Below, piece after piece: positions 37,601 to 52,700 of a DNA stretch of 64,000 nt (its first letter is position 1; every line of letters starts with the position of its first letter). Where the stretch lies: NCBI GenBank assembly GCA_024734555.1, contig JANPWX010000440.1, positions 124,001-188,000 on the forward strand, written 5' to 3'. The notes beneath the pieces were generated by a model. The model did not search any database. It saw nothing but the letters and a program-made list of their open reading frames with translations, and was not told where the DNA came from. The stretch is from Trochalopteron elliotii. Taxonomy: Eukaryota > Chordata > Aves > Passeriformes > Leiothrichidae. The position numbers and the translations under genes are program-made.

Positions 37601-40600
37601 CAACTGACCTTCCTCACTTGACCTTCAGAGGAGGAAAGTGATCTGGTAAAACTTCAAGAGATGCATGTTCCTGTTGGTGAAAAAAAGGGAGCAGAGGAGA
37701 GGCTGTTTCCTTCCTGTTTATCCTTTACTCTCTCTAAAAACTTACTGTGAGAGCTTAGTATAATTTGGTTTTTAACTAGGACAATTTGTATTCCAGGAGA
37801 AAGGTTTGATGTTCCTTCTAAGTCTATATGATACAACAGCCAAAGTGTCTGCTCAACAGCAGAAGGAGACCTTGCAGGTATTTTTGTTCTACATTGGTAA
37901 AGATGGTTATTCTTTTCCAAAATGCATATATATTTTTTTTCGTTGCTCTCTGCATATATTTTCACTTTCCTATAAGCCAAAGTAACATATTTAATGCAAA
38001 AGTACAGTGAGAATGCCCCCAGAGCTCCAGTGCAGATATGTCACCCTCCACTTTTCCCATGAGCTGCACCTGCTATTCACCCCCTCAGTCAGGAACATGC
38101 CGCTGTGGGGAGCAGCCTAACATCCCTTCAGATGAACATGCAGGAAAGATGGGATCTGAGCTGGTGTTCAAAATTCAGCAAGAACAATTTTTTTTAAAAA
38201 TTAATTACTGCTGACATCTAATACAATTGCAGCATGCAGGCAGACACCAGCAATTAATTAATCGGTAGTTTTCAAAAAAGAGGGTATTGATTTGTTGTTC
38301 CTCATAAACCTGGAATATTAGATTGAGGACAAGGCAATTACATAAAGCAAGGGAAGGAAATTGGCTTTCACGAATGAGACAAATGGAAAGGAGTCTGGGT
38401 GTCTCTGGTTTTCACCTGAATCCCCATTTAGGGTCATAGACCAGAAAGACACATTCAAAACAGCTCGTTCATCCTTCTGAACAATTCTCTCCAATAAATA
38501 AACTATGTTGTCCCATCCCCTGCTCCACCTCCAGCACTTGCCAAGAGCCACTTGCAGCAGAGCAAGACCTGGCTTTGCTGTACAGCCCAGCAGTCCGCTC
38601 CTCCACGGGAAAACGTCAGCTTTCAGCTCCAGAGCATCTTCTTGAGCAGTTCTGTTAAGTTCTGTCTTGCTTCCCTGCAAACTTTCTTTTCTTCCAGACA
38701 GAAGTGGCACATGAAACCTGAGTGGCATGGCCAAGGTAGCATGCTATCAATCACATTCTGTTTATTCCTGGAGCACAATTGTCTCTTCTTAATTATCTGC
38801 CCTGTCCATTGGTCTGTCACTCCTCCCTCTTTCTCTTTCTCTTTCTCTCCATACATGTTATTTACCCCCCATAAATACTCTTTCCCATGAGATGGAAGGT
38901 CACATCTGGGGCATTATTTAGGGGTTTGACAGGCACAACTTCACTTATCCAAGAGGGAAAACCAGGTGAAAGGTTCTGTCCTCCCTCGTTGTGGAGCACA
39001 GCCCTGGAGGGTGGCAGGGCCCTTAGCAGGAGCAGGGGCCTTGCTGCTGCCCTGGGCACCCTCTGCCCCTGCTGTGCCCATCTGGCCAGTCCCACTCCTG
39101 CCCATCCTCTGCCACAGCCCTCCTGTGCATGGAGCACTGAGATCTCCCACAGCAGAGACTGTAACTGAGCAGTGAATTTTAACTGGTCACACAGTGTCTG
39201 GTGACAACACCGCCAGCACAGAAATTCTGGAGAAAAACAAACAGGAAGATCTCACGCAGGCAGTTTCCATGGATGCAGCTGCTGCTTGAGTGGGCTAAAA
39301 AAATAAAATAGTCTCTCATCCAGAATTTCACATTCCCTTTCTCCCTGTAATCACGTGCATGGGGTTTGAAGCTGTTAATTCCCATTTCTGTTCCTGCTGC
39401 TCCTCCCCAGAGGCTGGGAACGTGCCACTTCCTAATTGACATGGCAGGCCAGGGAACAGGGACGTGATCAGCTTGCCTGTTCAGCGTTCAGCATGCTGAC
39501 AAACAACCCAATACTACACTGCCAAAGAAACTAAAGCCTGCCTCAGAAAGCCAAGGCTTCATTAGCAGAAGCTATTTACTTGCTGCCCAGACCAGGAAGG
39601 CAAGGGCCCCACCAGCCATGGTGGTTTTGGCTGAGAACAGTGCTCAGACCCTGGTGCTGCAGTTCAGTGCACTGGGTTCAGTGAACGTGAGAGGAACGTT
39701 ACAACTCTCAGTGATACAAATTTTTGGCTTGAGTTCCTGAGAAAATAAGGAGAAGCACCTTCTTTAACTGTGCTTGTCAGGGGGTCACCTTACAGCTCTC
39801 CTCCTCATCTTCCATCACACCTTCTTCTTTCAATATATTTCATCCTTTTTAAATTTTATCCTTTGTTTTATTCCTTCCAAGAAATTTGGCAAAATCTTCA
39901 AGCCTTCTGAGCTACCCAAATTTAGACAAGTTTCACCCCAAATAAGCCTGCTGCTTGCAGAGGTGACAGGCTATTTGGGCCAGAGGGAATCCTCCTCCCT
40001 GTTGCTGCTGCTAATAGAGGTGTATTCCCAGGCAGCACTGATCTCTTCCTGAGGGTCTCTGTGGCCTCCTTCCAGGCAGGACTCACTTTGCAGGTAGCAG
40101 AGAGGCAGCTCCATCAGGGTTAAATCAGTGGTGTTGCAGCTGCATGGAGGAGTGAGAGACACAAAGCACATGGGACAGGTGGGGTACCCAGCAGAGCTGA
40201 GCCTGGGAGCCTGGGCAGAGTTCTCATTATTAGCCCGAGATGTCCTAGTCTTGGGAAGCATTAGGAGGATGCACCCTGCTGTAGGAACAGCTTGACTGCA
40301 TCAGTCACCAACTGCTACAGAAACACCCTGCTGGTAAGTGTGCAGCCAGATCAGCCTAATTAGAGCATCTGAGAACTCTCAGGCTCAGCACAGCTGATTG
40401 CATTGTTTGCTTGGGAAGGTGTATCTTCCAAAGCCAGGAATACACTTGACTTAAAAGGGCTTCCCTGCAACTGAGGCAACTCTCAGTATTGTTTTCAGAA
40501 GTGACTGAGGCAGATTTGGAGGTGGGAAGGAGAAAAGGACTGTCACATAGGTGATTTCCAGTAAAAAGTCCTCACCTCCACTCAAGGACATCACCCAGAG

Positions 40601-40664
40601 AATGCTGCCCAGGACCACCACCAGCCAGACTTGGGTATCTCCCAGGGCAGAAGTCACCCTCCCT
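31665..40664. other. Intergenic DNA between the minisatellite and the CR1-like piece
   Basis: No coding exon or RNA gene recognised on either strand. There is a locally CpG-containing segment at about 31780-31950, then mainly AT-rich unique DNA. A short pyrimidine (TTTCTC)n run lies at 38829-38850. Confidence 0.55.
38829..38850. repeat. (TTTCTC)n pyrimidine microsatellite
   Basis: About three and a half copies of TTTCTC in a pyrimidine-only stretch. Confidence 0.8.
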
Positions 40665-40770
40665 CTCTGCAGGCCATCCCAGGGTCTCATCACCCTCACA
40701 GCAAAGAAGCCTTTTCTGATATCAAATGTAATGTTCAGCATTTCCATTTGTATCCATTCCAGTCACAAAG
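40665..40770 (-). mobile_element. CR1-like LINE fragment (3' region, antisense)
   Basis: The + strand reads GGTCTCATCACCCTCACAGC AAAGAAG, then a diverged TTTTCTGATATCAAATGTAATG, and later CCATTCC. This matches in order what I recall of the antisense 3' region of avian CR1 (a CTCACCACCCTCA-type block, a TTCCTAATATCTAATC-type block, then GCCATTCCCC). The element would therefore lie on the minus strand and be old, short and 5'-truncated. Ends are approximate; no terminal octamer tail is visible beside it. Confidence 0.55.
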
Positions 40771-43700
40771 CTGAAAGATAAATTTTGGAGTGCTTGATGT
40801 GCTCAGATTGCAACACAGAGACAGCAGCTCTGCCCACAGGACTTGCTGTAAAGGAGCAATCCAATCACTGGGAGTGCTTGTTTTCACATCCCCTGCCGAG
40901 AGAACCACTCTCCATCTACCCCAAATAAGCCCTGCTTCAGAAAACATGCTGTGAGTGAAGTCCATGGACAGAAAAAAACAACCTGCCTTTGATTGCACAT
41001 ACAGGAGTCCCTTGTGTCTCCCAGGAGAGGGAATGGGCTCTGGAATGTAGAGCCCTGGCACCTTTCATTGTGGCCTGGCATTCCCTGTGCATCTCCTCTG
41101 CCAGGCGAGGAGCTGGCAGTTCCTCCAGTGCTGTGCAGTCCTCTCTCTGCATCCCAGCTCACACCTCCACCAGGGCCATGTGTCCACCCAGCCCCAAAAC
41201 TACGAGCAGTGGGAAGGTTATGGAGTGCTCAGGTGTGGGACTGGAGATTACAATTGTTATTATTCTGGTTTTCTCTCTTGGAGGTTCCTCTCTGCAGGCA
41301 GGGCCCCTGGGCAGAGAAAGAGGCACTGCCTTCCAAAACATGACTTCTATCTCCCCCAGACCCAGTTTCCACGACAACAACGACAACAAATTGTGAAGCC
41401 TTGGGGCTGCATTTCTTTTGCAGCATCTCCCTCCTGTTGCATTGCATTTTCCCCTTGCTATTTAGCACTTGAGAAACAAAACTGATTAGAGATGTCTCAC
41501 TGGAGACTGGTTTCAGGGAGTAGAAAGAAGCAGCACTAAAAGCATACTGAATATTCATTCAACAATGAAATCCTAATTCTCCTTAGCAGTTCCTCTGGGC
41601 AACACATTTCAAAGTGAGACGAACATCAAGGTGAATATTCATTACGTTGCAGTTGGCTTTTTCCTCAGCAGATCTCATTTCTACATCTCATTTCTGCAAA
41701 TTCTCTTGCACAACTAAACTTACTGCCAGGGCTGAACAGAAAAATAACATCAATGAGATTTGTATGTGCAAGGGTGGGCAGCAAACAACAAAGATTTGTA
41801 AAATGCAAATTCTACAGCAGTTTAGTAAATACCAACAACTACCAACTCACCGGAGTTGTCCAAGGTATCTTAATGTCTGCTTGAACATTTGTCACCTTTC
41901 GTCATGCACATGCTGTCACCTCAAGGAAGAGGAAGATGAGGACAGGAGGAAGGGCACTTACACAAGGGCAGGACTGGGCTCTGTGCTGACCTCTTCAAAC
42001 ACCTCTTTTCTAAAGGAGGGTTTCTTCACACTGTACTTAAAACTATTCCCAGCTCTTCATAAAACGATGTCCCAGCTCACTGCTATCAGACGTGAATTGC
42101 AACTTACATGTGCAAAGAAAATAAGAGTCAGTTTTTATTGAGAAGCTGCCTCAGGGATTTCATTCAAAATTATTGTCTTCAATTTTATTAAAATCAATAT
42201 GAGATTTTATTACAGTATAAATTAAATGGGAGGCTATTTGCTCCTCAGATACCAGAAGCAATAGTATGAACATTGCTTCAAGCAATGCTATTCATCCACA
42301 TGTCTTAGCTAATGTTATCCATGTACAAGTGTGGAGTTCCATTTCTTTTTCTCTCTTATTTTTTCATCTCTTAAACACCAGACACAGTTCATGAAATGTG
42401 ACTAAGGCTTACAGATGATACTCAGATATTTTTAAAGGCTCAGGAAATTCAGAAAGGACTTGAACAAATTATTAAGATCTGTGGGAAATGCTCTACAGTG
42501 AGTAATTAAAGAGCTCAGTTTGTTTAGTTTATTAAAAAGAAGGTGAAAGGTGGCTTGATTACAGGGTATTAATAGGCTCATAGGGAGAAAAGTACATGGG
42601 ACTAAATGGCTTTTAACCTAACAGAGGAAACAGCCACCATGCTCTGCAGCATGCACCAGCCAGGCAGATGGGCCACGCAGGGCATGCTGCTGGGGTGCCC
42701 AGCCCTGGCACATCAGCACCACTGCCAGACACAAACCCTGTGCCCGTATCAGACAGTGGGTTTCGGAGCTGAAACAAAGAGATTTGGGTTCACCTTTGCA
42801 GGCAGCAGTCAGAGCTGGATAGCTCTAAGCTCACACATAGGTGGCAGTCTGATAATAGCACTGCTTTGAGATGGAAATTTCTAAAACCAGAGTGAGAAAT
42901 GGGAGATTTCATGGAAATGCCAGAGTGTTGGAGGAAAAATCTCAAATGCTGCGGTACAGTAGATGTAAAATAAACTGTGATAATAGCCAATATCCTGTCA
43001 AAGTTGATCTAAAAATCACTTAAACTGGACTTAGATCCTCAAAAGGTTAATGTGCCTACAACACATTTCACCAAGCTGCCATATATTAGCAGACAAATCA
43101 TTTAAATAACTATATACACACTCAGAAGAAGGTCAACAGAGCCTGTAAATGCAGGTCATATCCTGAAATACTGCCAGTTACTGTCAATTGGAAGGAAAAA
43201 AAATATGTCAGGCTGATTTGCATAGGGACAAACTGGACCTAAACACCCAAGATGAAGAAATCAAATGCAGACAGCAGCTGGTTACACGATCTTTAAAGCT
43301 CATCCCAAAACATGATACAAAACTAAAGCACTCCCAGTTACCCCCTAGATCTTACTCTTTTTTAATTAGGTCATTTGCATAAAAGCTGGATTTCTGCATT
43401 CAAAGTTTAACAGTTCTAGCTGAGGGTTTTGTGCAAGAGTTTTTTTCCTGTCTTCTGAAATTGCCTTTGCTTTGGGGACATAATAATTTCTCTCATACTA
43501 ATTATGATGTCAAAACCAAAGGATTAGCTACTCCACTAGGAATATATGCACAATGAGAGGTGATTACACAGCATTCCCTTCTCCATGCAAAAGCCATTGG
43601 CACAAGCCAGTTACACAGAAATAACAGACTGAGCACTGGTTTGTGCCCCTGCATGCAGCATCAAGTAGAACTGGATGTGGTTATGCTGCATTTATGCCAA

Positions 43701-46700
43701 CCAAGACCAACTCCTGCCCTCTCTGCCCAGACCCCTTGTCTCTATCATGCCATTGCAGTTCTGTGCATCACCAGAAATTGGGCACTGCTGTTTCTTCTCC
43801 CTGTGCTCTGCTCACCCATACTGAACAGAGCCATCAGCACAGATTCTTTTCTTTTCCTTATTTCATTTCTTATTTTTAAGTCACTGGGTTGAAAAACCTG
43901 TTTTTAATGAAAAGAGATGATCTCTCTGTTAGAAACATGACGAATAAAGCCTACTGAATAAAAATTTCTGCAGGTTATTAGAAGTGACACATCAAATACA
44001 AACTGGATTACAGGCACACTGAAGTAATTACTTATTAGAGAGACACAATTAAACTAGTATGTAACACTTTTTGAAGCCCTGATAGGTAATGACCATGGGG
44101 GGAACCCCTTAGGCCCAAGGGATGTTCCATACCACAAAGTGCCTGCGAGTACTGAAAAGTGATGAAAAGTGTCTGAGACATCTCATGACTAAAATTTTGT
44201 CATCCTATTGCCACACATCCTCTGACAGTTCTGCAACACAGGAACAACCTTGCTAGGAAAGAGACACACTCTTCCTTTTATGTTTAGCTGAAATGAAAAA
44301 TAATAAGACACGTCTTACCAGTTATCAGAAGGAGCTACATGATCCCTTGTACCTCTCTTTGTAAACTAAGAATAAGGGCCATTTTAATATGCTGCCACAT
44401 ACAGACATTTATGGTTGAACATGCTCAAACATCTCCTCAAGCCATGATCCAGCTGCTCACAGCAGTCTCCCATCTTTCCACACTCAAAACTTCTCATTCT
44501 TGTGATCCTCACTGAAACAAATAAATATATAATACTACTGTTTTCTTCACAGGGAATTTATGCAGAACATCATTACTAATATATAAAAGAATAGATATGC
44601 TCAATTGTAAGCAGTGAAATAATTAAATATAGCAACAGATAAGCAGGGGACATGGTAAATTTTTCATCATTTGAGTTTTTAAAGATCGTATTTCTTTTGA
44701 AAAAATGCATGTTAGTTTAAAGAGACACTTTATCACTAGACACAGGAATTAGTGAATGAGAGTCCAGGATTCAGGACGTAAATGTGGCACATAAATAGGT
44801 CTTGGGCCTAGGGTAAACAATTAAAGGCTTTTTCCCCCAGGGTTATTATGTGACAAGGGAGTTACAGTTCATACTGTATTAACCCCTTTTCTGTCGCTGT
44901 CAGACATGTTCTTCAAGACAAACTTCCCCAGCTGCTGGTTCCAGAGGAAAGAAAAAGAAAGTTACTGAAAAAGAAAGGAAGGAAAAGCAGTTACTGAACA
45001 GGATCTCATGAGGTTAAGACCAAAGTTAAAATTGCCTCTAACAGCAATAGCAGTGCCCTAGGTATCTTGGGTACTGGCAGAAGTAATCAGGAGATTTACT
45101 AGATGTAAATAATAATTACCAAACATAAGTGAACATGAATGGAATTCTTGCCTTGTGCAGGTATTGTCTGACCCTTGGTTTAGCAACTTAATAGAGCAGA
45201 GGAATGTAAAACGCCTGCAGTGGAAGCACTAGAGAGCAGCAACACAGACCCTTTCAACCCAATGGAGATTAAATATGGGACAATAATTTGCTTTGTAAAA
45301 TGTAGGACAAATGACCAAAATAGAAGATGCAGCAAAATTAGTAGAGCAGAAAAGTCCGAAGGATGTCCAACAGATAATTCTGTTTTCAAATGCCTGCTGA
45401 CACACAGTGCAATTCAATAAAGGCATTGCTACCACTCTGCGCTGGAGGGAACAAGGGGGCAGAGAGACAGAGGTGTCAGACAGAGAGACTGCACCACCCC
45501 AGCCCGGGGGAGAGAGGGCTGCCCGTGCCACCTTGCCACTGCAACAGCAGCCAGCCCTGGCACAACCTGGGCCAACAGCAGGCAACAAATAGAAAACAGG
45601 CTGGAATGTCTTCAGAGGATTTGCCCTTCCATGGAGTGCCACAGATAACAGAAACTGCTCCAGCCCAAAACGTGTGAGCAAATAAATGCCTGGCTCTTGA
45701 TCACCTGCTCAGACAGCACAGATACAAGTCTTAATTAACTCTTGATGCAGGGTGTTGTTATAATGATAAATGGCACAATGAAAGTGGAAAAATATTTTCC
45801 ACCTGCTGCATTTGGCTTCTGCAGGGCAAAATGGCTCATCTGGATTGTTATGAAGCCATCCATCACTAAGATTTTCAGTTACCTTCTTACACAGAAAATT
45901 GCATTTTAAGAGTTTGATGGTGAGTCTGAAATAATCCTATTGGCTTCATACAACAACACATTCAAGATGTTGAAGAATCTTTGTCTTAATTCAAGGTTTC
46001 TACTTGATATTTCATTGTGTGACCTGCAGTGCTTACCAATTGTGGTCACTACCAGCAGTCTGTGCCACAGGGCTCTTCAGATGACTGGAAATTCCACATC
46101 TCTGGAGAAATATGGATATCTGCCTTCCTAAAAAAATTATTGGGCAAAGCATCTACTAGCTTAACTTGACCTTATGCACAGAACTCTGATTTATCCTGTG
46201 GGTAATAATGGATGTAAATGGCATTTAATCCTGTTTTTATGCTCCTTTTGAGTGCTATGAAATCTTTACAATCACTGAAAACCAGTACAGGCAGAATTAG
46301 TGTCTTTTGAGGTGATTCACAGAGCACTGCAACGGCCATCTGAAACTGGAGGAGCCTATGCATTCCTGTGGATCACCACAAGAGAAACTACTTGTTCCTG
46401 GGTGAGGAACCTCACTGAATTCTGAGGAACCATGTCTAATCCCTTGGCCATTCCAACCAGCACAGGAGAGGTTCCAGTTTGCTATTACAGATTACCTGAT
46501 TAAAAGAAGCATCCAGTTTCACAGGGAAAAAGGGGAAATATATTTTCCATCAGCTGTCTAATCCTAATTGCTTATCAAAGCATAGAAATAAATCCAATAT
46601 CATTACTACTGCCATGAGAAACTATGTACTAAAACATGGTCATCCTCATCTCACAAGCTGTCAACCTCAACCTGTCAAAATCAATGCTCCCACTGCTGCC

Positions 46701-49700
46701 ACAGCATCACCAGGGGACACAGGGATATGGCTTGCAACCTGCTGTGAACATGGGTTAAAGAGCTTTTCCAGAAGCAAGTTGGAAAGAAAGGATTCCAGCC
46801 TCAGGGTGAGCCCAGGTCTCAGTATTTCAAATGTTCCGCTGTGTTCCCATGTCTCACTTGAGCTGCTTGATCATTGCACAGAACTGCCTGCTCCACTGCA
46901 ACAGACTGCAGTAACAGCATCCTGCAGCATCATACTGAGCAAGGGCCAGGCCATTTCCCAGAGTTTGTAGACTTGTGAAAGAAACATCAATTTCTCATTT
47001 CATTCCAAACTTTAATGAATGTCTTCAATTTATCAGTAAAAATTTGAAAATGCATGAAGTTCTTTCCAAAACATGACAACAGGAATGATATTTGCCAATA
47101 AGATATCTATCTTGTTGTAGTCTTTAAACACAAACAACACACCATCTGTTCAGAGCGGAATAATATACTCCTCCTATCCATGTCTCAATTTTCCTGTATA
47201 TTCATTAATCTCTTTTTATTCCTTCTTTTCTCTTGCTCACTACTTGTGGTTGATGGGACTGTGATTAAGCCCAGTTGGACAGTGAGGCAAGCAGGCCCCA
47301 GCACAGGGCACCTGCCACCACAGTGCCAGGAGGTGCCTGTCCTCTGTGCCACAGTCTGCCTGGCTCGTGTGTTTACCTCTCTAGTACCAGCACTGTATCA
47401 CAGTTAATAACAAGCTGTGCTGTCTGCTGATATGCCCCAGGGGAAGAAACATCTGACTTTCCAAATGAATAACTCTTAAAATTGCTTAGAAGTCCTCTCT
47501 ACAAGCTGATGTATAAGATTATTTGTCATGCAGTGCTATCCAAAGAGCTTAGACTAGGATACAACATACAGACCTAAAGACTGAGTGTTAATCGAAGAGG
47601 AAGTCTGTTCCTGCATCTTGGTGTGTGACAGCAGCACTTCCAAAACCCAGACACCCGTCCTGAACGAGTCAAGTTTTCCCCAACAAGTTATGTCCTCTGT
47701 TCTTCCCAGGTTGTGCCCTCACTTCAGTAACCAGTGATCAACTTCAGGTAGCTTTGGTTCAAAGTTACACGAAGCTCATACCATTTCTCTTCATTTTAAC
47801 ATATGAGCAGACAAAACCTTTGTCTCCAGACTGAGCAGTATTTCAGCTTTCCAGGTTTCTTAAGCAGGGTGAGAAAATAAAAGCTTGTTTTTGAAACTTA
47901 CGCTTACCCAACTAATGCAAACCCAAAAGATCGAACTTCAAGCCACACTCCCTACTGCTGGGGTGCACCTTCTTCTCAACTGGCTTTCACCAGTCTGCTG
48001 CTTGCTGCAGGGACCTTTCTGTTAGAAGTCCAAAAATAACTGATCAGGAATAAACTATGGATTTAATTGTCTTCTACACAGATGTATTAAAACTGTTGTG
48101 AAACAGAAAAATTTAATACTATGAAGATATACTCCATCATGTATTATTTACCCCACATCATTAGCTCATTAAATGAGGAATGCATAAAATAGTCAATACT
48201 CAGTAACTAAGTCAAATTAAAACAAAATTGAAATGCAAAATGAGCTTTAAGCAATTCCATTTAATCTCCCTGTTGGCAGAGCTGACAGTGGTTGCAGGCT
48301 GCCTTGGCATGCCCATGCCTCCCCCACAGCACCCAGTGGCACAGAGGACAACCATGTGACCTCAGCTCCACACATCGGGAAATTGTCACCCTTCTTCACA
48401 GCACACATGTGTGCTGAGGTATTTAATTTAATAATTCAAAGGTGTACACAGGCCAGAGGTCCTTTAGTGCTCTCTTCCCTCTGGAATACACAATGCACAG
48501 GGTCTCTGGTCCAGCTACTGAATGGGAAAGAAATAGTCTCTTTCCTGTAAGCAGCAAGGAACAGAGCCCATACTTCCCATTGCCTAGAATGCATGTTCCC
48601 AGCATAGCAACAAGAAAAGTGATATTAATCTACAAGGGAAAAAGAATGGGTGGCTTTAGCCTGAAGAAGACAGGTCAGCCCCCAAAGGATGGCTGAAACA
48701 CGTCCTTTCCTTGTGGAGCTCAGGTGTTCTCTCCATATCTACTCCCATATTCCTGTGTGGCAGCAGACCTGGAGATCATCTGAAATTTTATGTCAGATTT
48801 TCAGTCTCTTCGGGCTCTTTTTAATGAAATGACATTGAGAAAAGAGAGCAAACTGGGATTATGATAATGCTGTTTTAAACAGAATTATTTAAGGCTCCCA
48901 GGAGACAGATATTTTGATAGCATGGTTAGGGTATCACTGAAAACCAGGAGAAAGGCTCTCCAACCAGTTTAAGTTAGAAAACTGCCATTGCTTTGCTCAG
49001 TGCTGGGTACATGGGGGATTGCTCCACCTAACAGGTATGTCACTGGACGAGTGGCTCCACTCTCCAGACGGCTTTCAATAAGCAGATGCTCAATGTAATG
49101 GATGAAAAACATCATAAATAAATAATAGTGCTGCAAACACTGAAAGATGATCCATCTTTCAGTGAACTGCACATGCTTTTCGGATTTTGTGACTTCATCT
49201 CCAGATCTCTTGGAAGCAGTGTATAAATATAAAATATTACAGCTACCACCCTTCATTTCAGCAATCAATTTTGCTCTTATGTGATATTCATGTTTTGCAA
49301 AAACAGCTGTTTAAAAGGAGTTTGTTCTGCTGTGTGTGAGCTAAAAACAAAGACTGTTGCAAATGGAGGAGTAAAGTGGGCCAGAGGTAAAGGCGTTTTA
49401 CAAATTTAATAATTAAGAGTGTGGTTTCCTGAGGAACAAGGAAAAGAGGTCCTGTAAACTTCTGCCTTAAGTAGCTTTCAATTTCTCCAAACATCTCTGT
49501 TTTGAAAGCATGACCTTAAACTGTGCTAATCCTCAATATCTGCATTGTCATGTTTACCTCTCTAAGCAGCTGGTGTTTAGAAATAACACCATATTTATTA
49601 AATAATTGCTTCCTATGTTTGGTTGGGGTTTTGTTTGCCTTCTGGTTAGCAAAATGAGTGCTGTGAGCTGACTCAGCCTAGCCAGCTTCCTCAAGCCCAC

Positions 49701-52700
49701 AAAAAATGACAAATGTAGCCAGAGGAGTGCTTCTCCCCTGCAAATGCCATGACTGATGATCAGCATTTCACTAACAGCACTGTCCAGGCATCTCCTCATG
49801 CCCTACATATACTGACACTGCTCAGCTCCATAGTCTGCCAAGGGTCAAATCACCCAGGAGATGAGCAGCTTGCACAAGGGACAGAGGAGCTTCTCCTAGG
49901 AGTAACACCAACTAAACACACCTTCACTTTTGACAAACCTTGCCTTCTGCTGTTCATTACGAATGCGAACAAAAGCCATCTGCCCTCCTGGGGTAAGTCA
50001 AAGTTGCCCAAATGCACATGTACTGATTGTGCTTCCTTCAGCACAGCATCCCTGCCCAGGGTGCACCTGCTCTACCTGCAGCAGAGACAGCTCCGTGTTG
50101 AGAACCTACAAGGTGCTTTTTTTTACCTCACAAAAAAATTTCAGGGGTGCCTTTGGCTGTCTGGGAGGCAGACTTGAAAAAATGAGATGCCTCACAGCTG
50201 CCTTCAGTCTCAGTGGGATGTGGTTCACTGTCTGGTCTGCCCTAGCCTGAATTCCTCTTGCCCATCACCTCCTCCAAGGGGATCATCTGCTGTGACAAGT
50301 ATTTTTATGGCTCCTTCAGTGCTGCAAATGCATGCACATGGTCTGTAACAGACACTGCAGAGTTGTGATCACAGCAGTTTGCAGCAAGCCTGCTTCTTTG
50401 GATGCAAATCAGCTATTCTGGATCAGTGAACAATAATCACTGTCAGTAGCAGAGAAAAGAAAGGGAAAACTTTCAAGAATGGGGACAAATATCTTGCTAG
50501 AACAGGAAATAACATATACTAGATAAGATTCTGAAGTCCTGAGGTCAAACAGCAGTACAATAGATTTGAGGTTACCCCAGATTTCCATCTACACCTTTTC
50601 CTGGTGCCTGTACCTGCTGCAGCATTTTTCCAGCCACACCAAATAAATGACATTTTCAAGTCATTCATGCACCAGGATCACTACAGGGACAACTCTGCAT
50701 TGACCTTTATGTTAATCTCTGGCATGTTCATGGGGCTGAGGTGTGTGAAATCAAGCAAAACAGTACATTAATCACATATGATGCCGTAGTTGGGACCCCC
50801 AGATATGTAAATGCACTCAGTGCACCCCTGTGAGCAATCATTTCCTACCAAGCTGCTTACTAAGTTGCAGTCCTGCATAAAAAACCCTGCGTCAGATCCT
50901 CATGCTATAGTTATGCTAAATTTGTTTTCACTCTGTTTATCCTTTTAGTCTTAGTTTTTTTCTTTTGTTTGCCAATAGAACTCTTATGGAAAACACCAAA
51001 AGAATGAAGCACCTGACTGCCAAATTTCTTTGGTGCAGATTGGTAATTATACAGTGAGGTTACAAAGGGCTTGAAGCTCTGAATGCTCACTAAATCCTTG
51101 AAAAAATTCTAATATAATTTCTGATTTTCCCATCACATGGCTCATTTTTTCTCCTCTTATAAAGCATGAAAGAAGACAACCATGAACCATGAATTCTTGG
51201 AACTGTGACTGTGTGGATTGCACAATCCGGACAATATTATTCAACTCATGAATAAATCAGAGCCCATCAATAACCCTGATGCAGAATTTTCATGCAAAAG
51301 TGCTTTCCAAGGCCCTCTTTAAAACTTGGAACTCCAGCAGTGTATTTCATGTCCTGGAGGTAACATGACCATTCAAACATCAGTGCTGCCACAGTCACAC
51401 CTCAGCAGCCCAACACCCCCTGCACAGTAACCCACCATCACTCCTGCCCAGCCAGCAGCATTCAATTCCTGTGGGCAGCACTCAGCTGCTGTGACCAGGG
51501 TTTGGCTCTGGTCCATGCTCAGCCCACCTCTGCCCGGGGGCAAAAGCCTCCAGAGATGGAACCAGCAAGGGAAGGTGAGGAACAGCTGAGAACAAGTCGC
51601 CCTTGTTTCCCCTGGGAGTATTTCCAAGATTAATCTCTGCAGAGATAAGAGTCCTGAAATATTTATATGAAGAATTTCATGCTTCAGTGTAAATCCTATT
51701 GTAAACCCTATAGAAACGATAGGGTTCTTCCTCCTCCCTTTCTCTCCTTGGCTGTCTCTCTCCACATATATAAAAATAAACTGATAATATCCATCTAGGC
51801 TGAATAAATTCAAAGCTATTGAGCTGTGGAATTACAATTGCCCAGAGGAAAGCACAGAAGGAAGTGACTTTCCTTCCCACAATGCAGGGGTGAGTAATGG
51901 ACCATAAACATGAGCTGAGCTCCTCACCCTCCTGACTGACACAAATACACATCAGCTGGAAGATGCCAGCTCCATTTGAGGCCAGGCACTGCATGTGTTA
52001 GAGCTGAGGGAAGAGGAGATACAACCATCTTTATGGGGGAAAGAACAATGCTGTCATCACAGCACAGAACTTCCAAACAGCATAAAGAAATCAAACAGAA
52101 CTGGGAGAGGTACAAACACTAATTCACAGCATCAAGCACCACACTTCCCACTGCTATGTTCCCTCCACAGACAAGATGTTTTTCAGCCAACACATCCCAG
52201 CACAGCACCAGCACATCCCACCACCTGAGGCTGATGACAGATTCACCGAGAGAGAGCTGGCATCACACTGCTGCTCCACGGGAGTTATGGCAGGAGACTT
52301 TGACCCTCCAACTCCAAGCCTACTCTAGTAACACAACAGCCTAATAATGTGGTCATCTTCAAGTTTAAAAATACTTCAAACTTTCTTCATTACAATGATT
52401 TTTGCAATGAGGTGCATTGCTTTTGTCGAGCAGGTTTGCATACCTGAGAATTACTTGTGCAGAGAGCCAATCCCAATTGCTTCACCACACCAACATGCTA
52501 GTGATCCAGAGATAAGCCTGCAAGGAAAGGGTCCCCTTAGCACCATTCCTGTTCCTGTTGGCACTGTGGTGTGTCTGCTGAGGAGAGGGCTCACTTTGAT
52601 ATACGTGGAACTTCAGGTGACAAAAGACACACTCCCAGCATTACTTCCCATGGAGAGCAAGGGCTCAGGCACCCTGATGGATCAGTCAGTGTTTGGTGCT

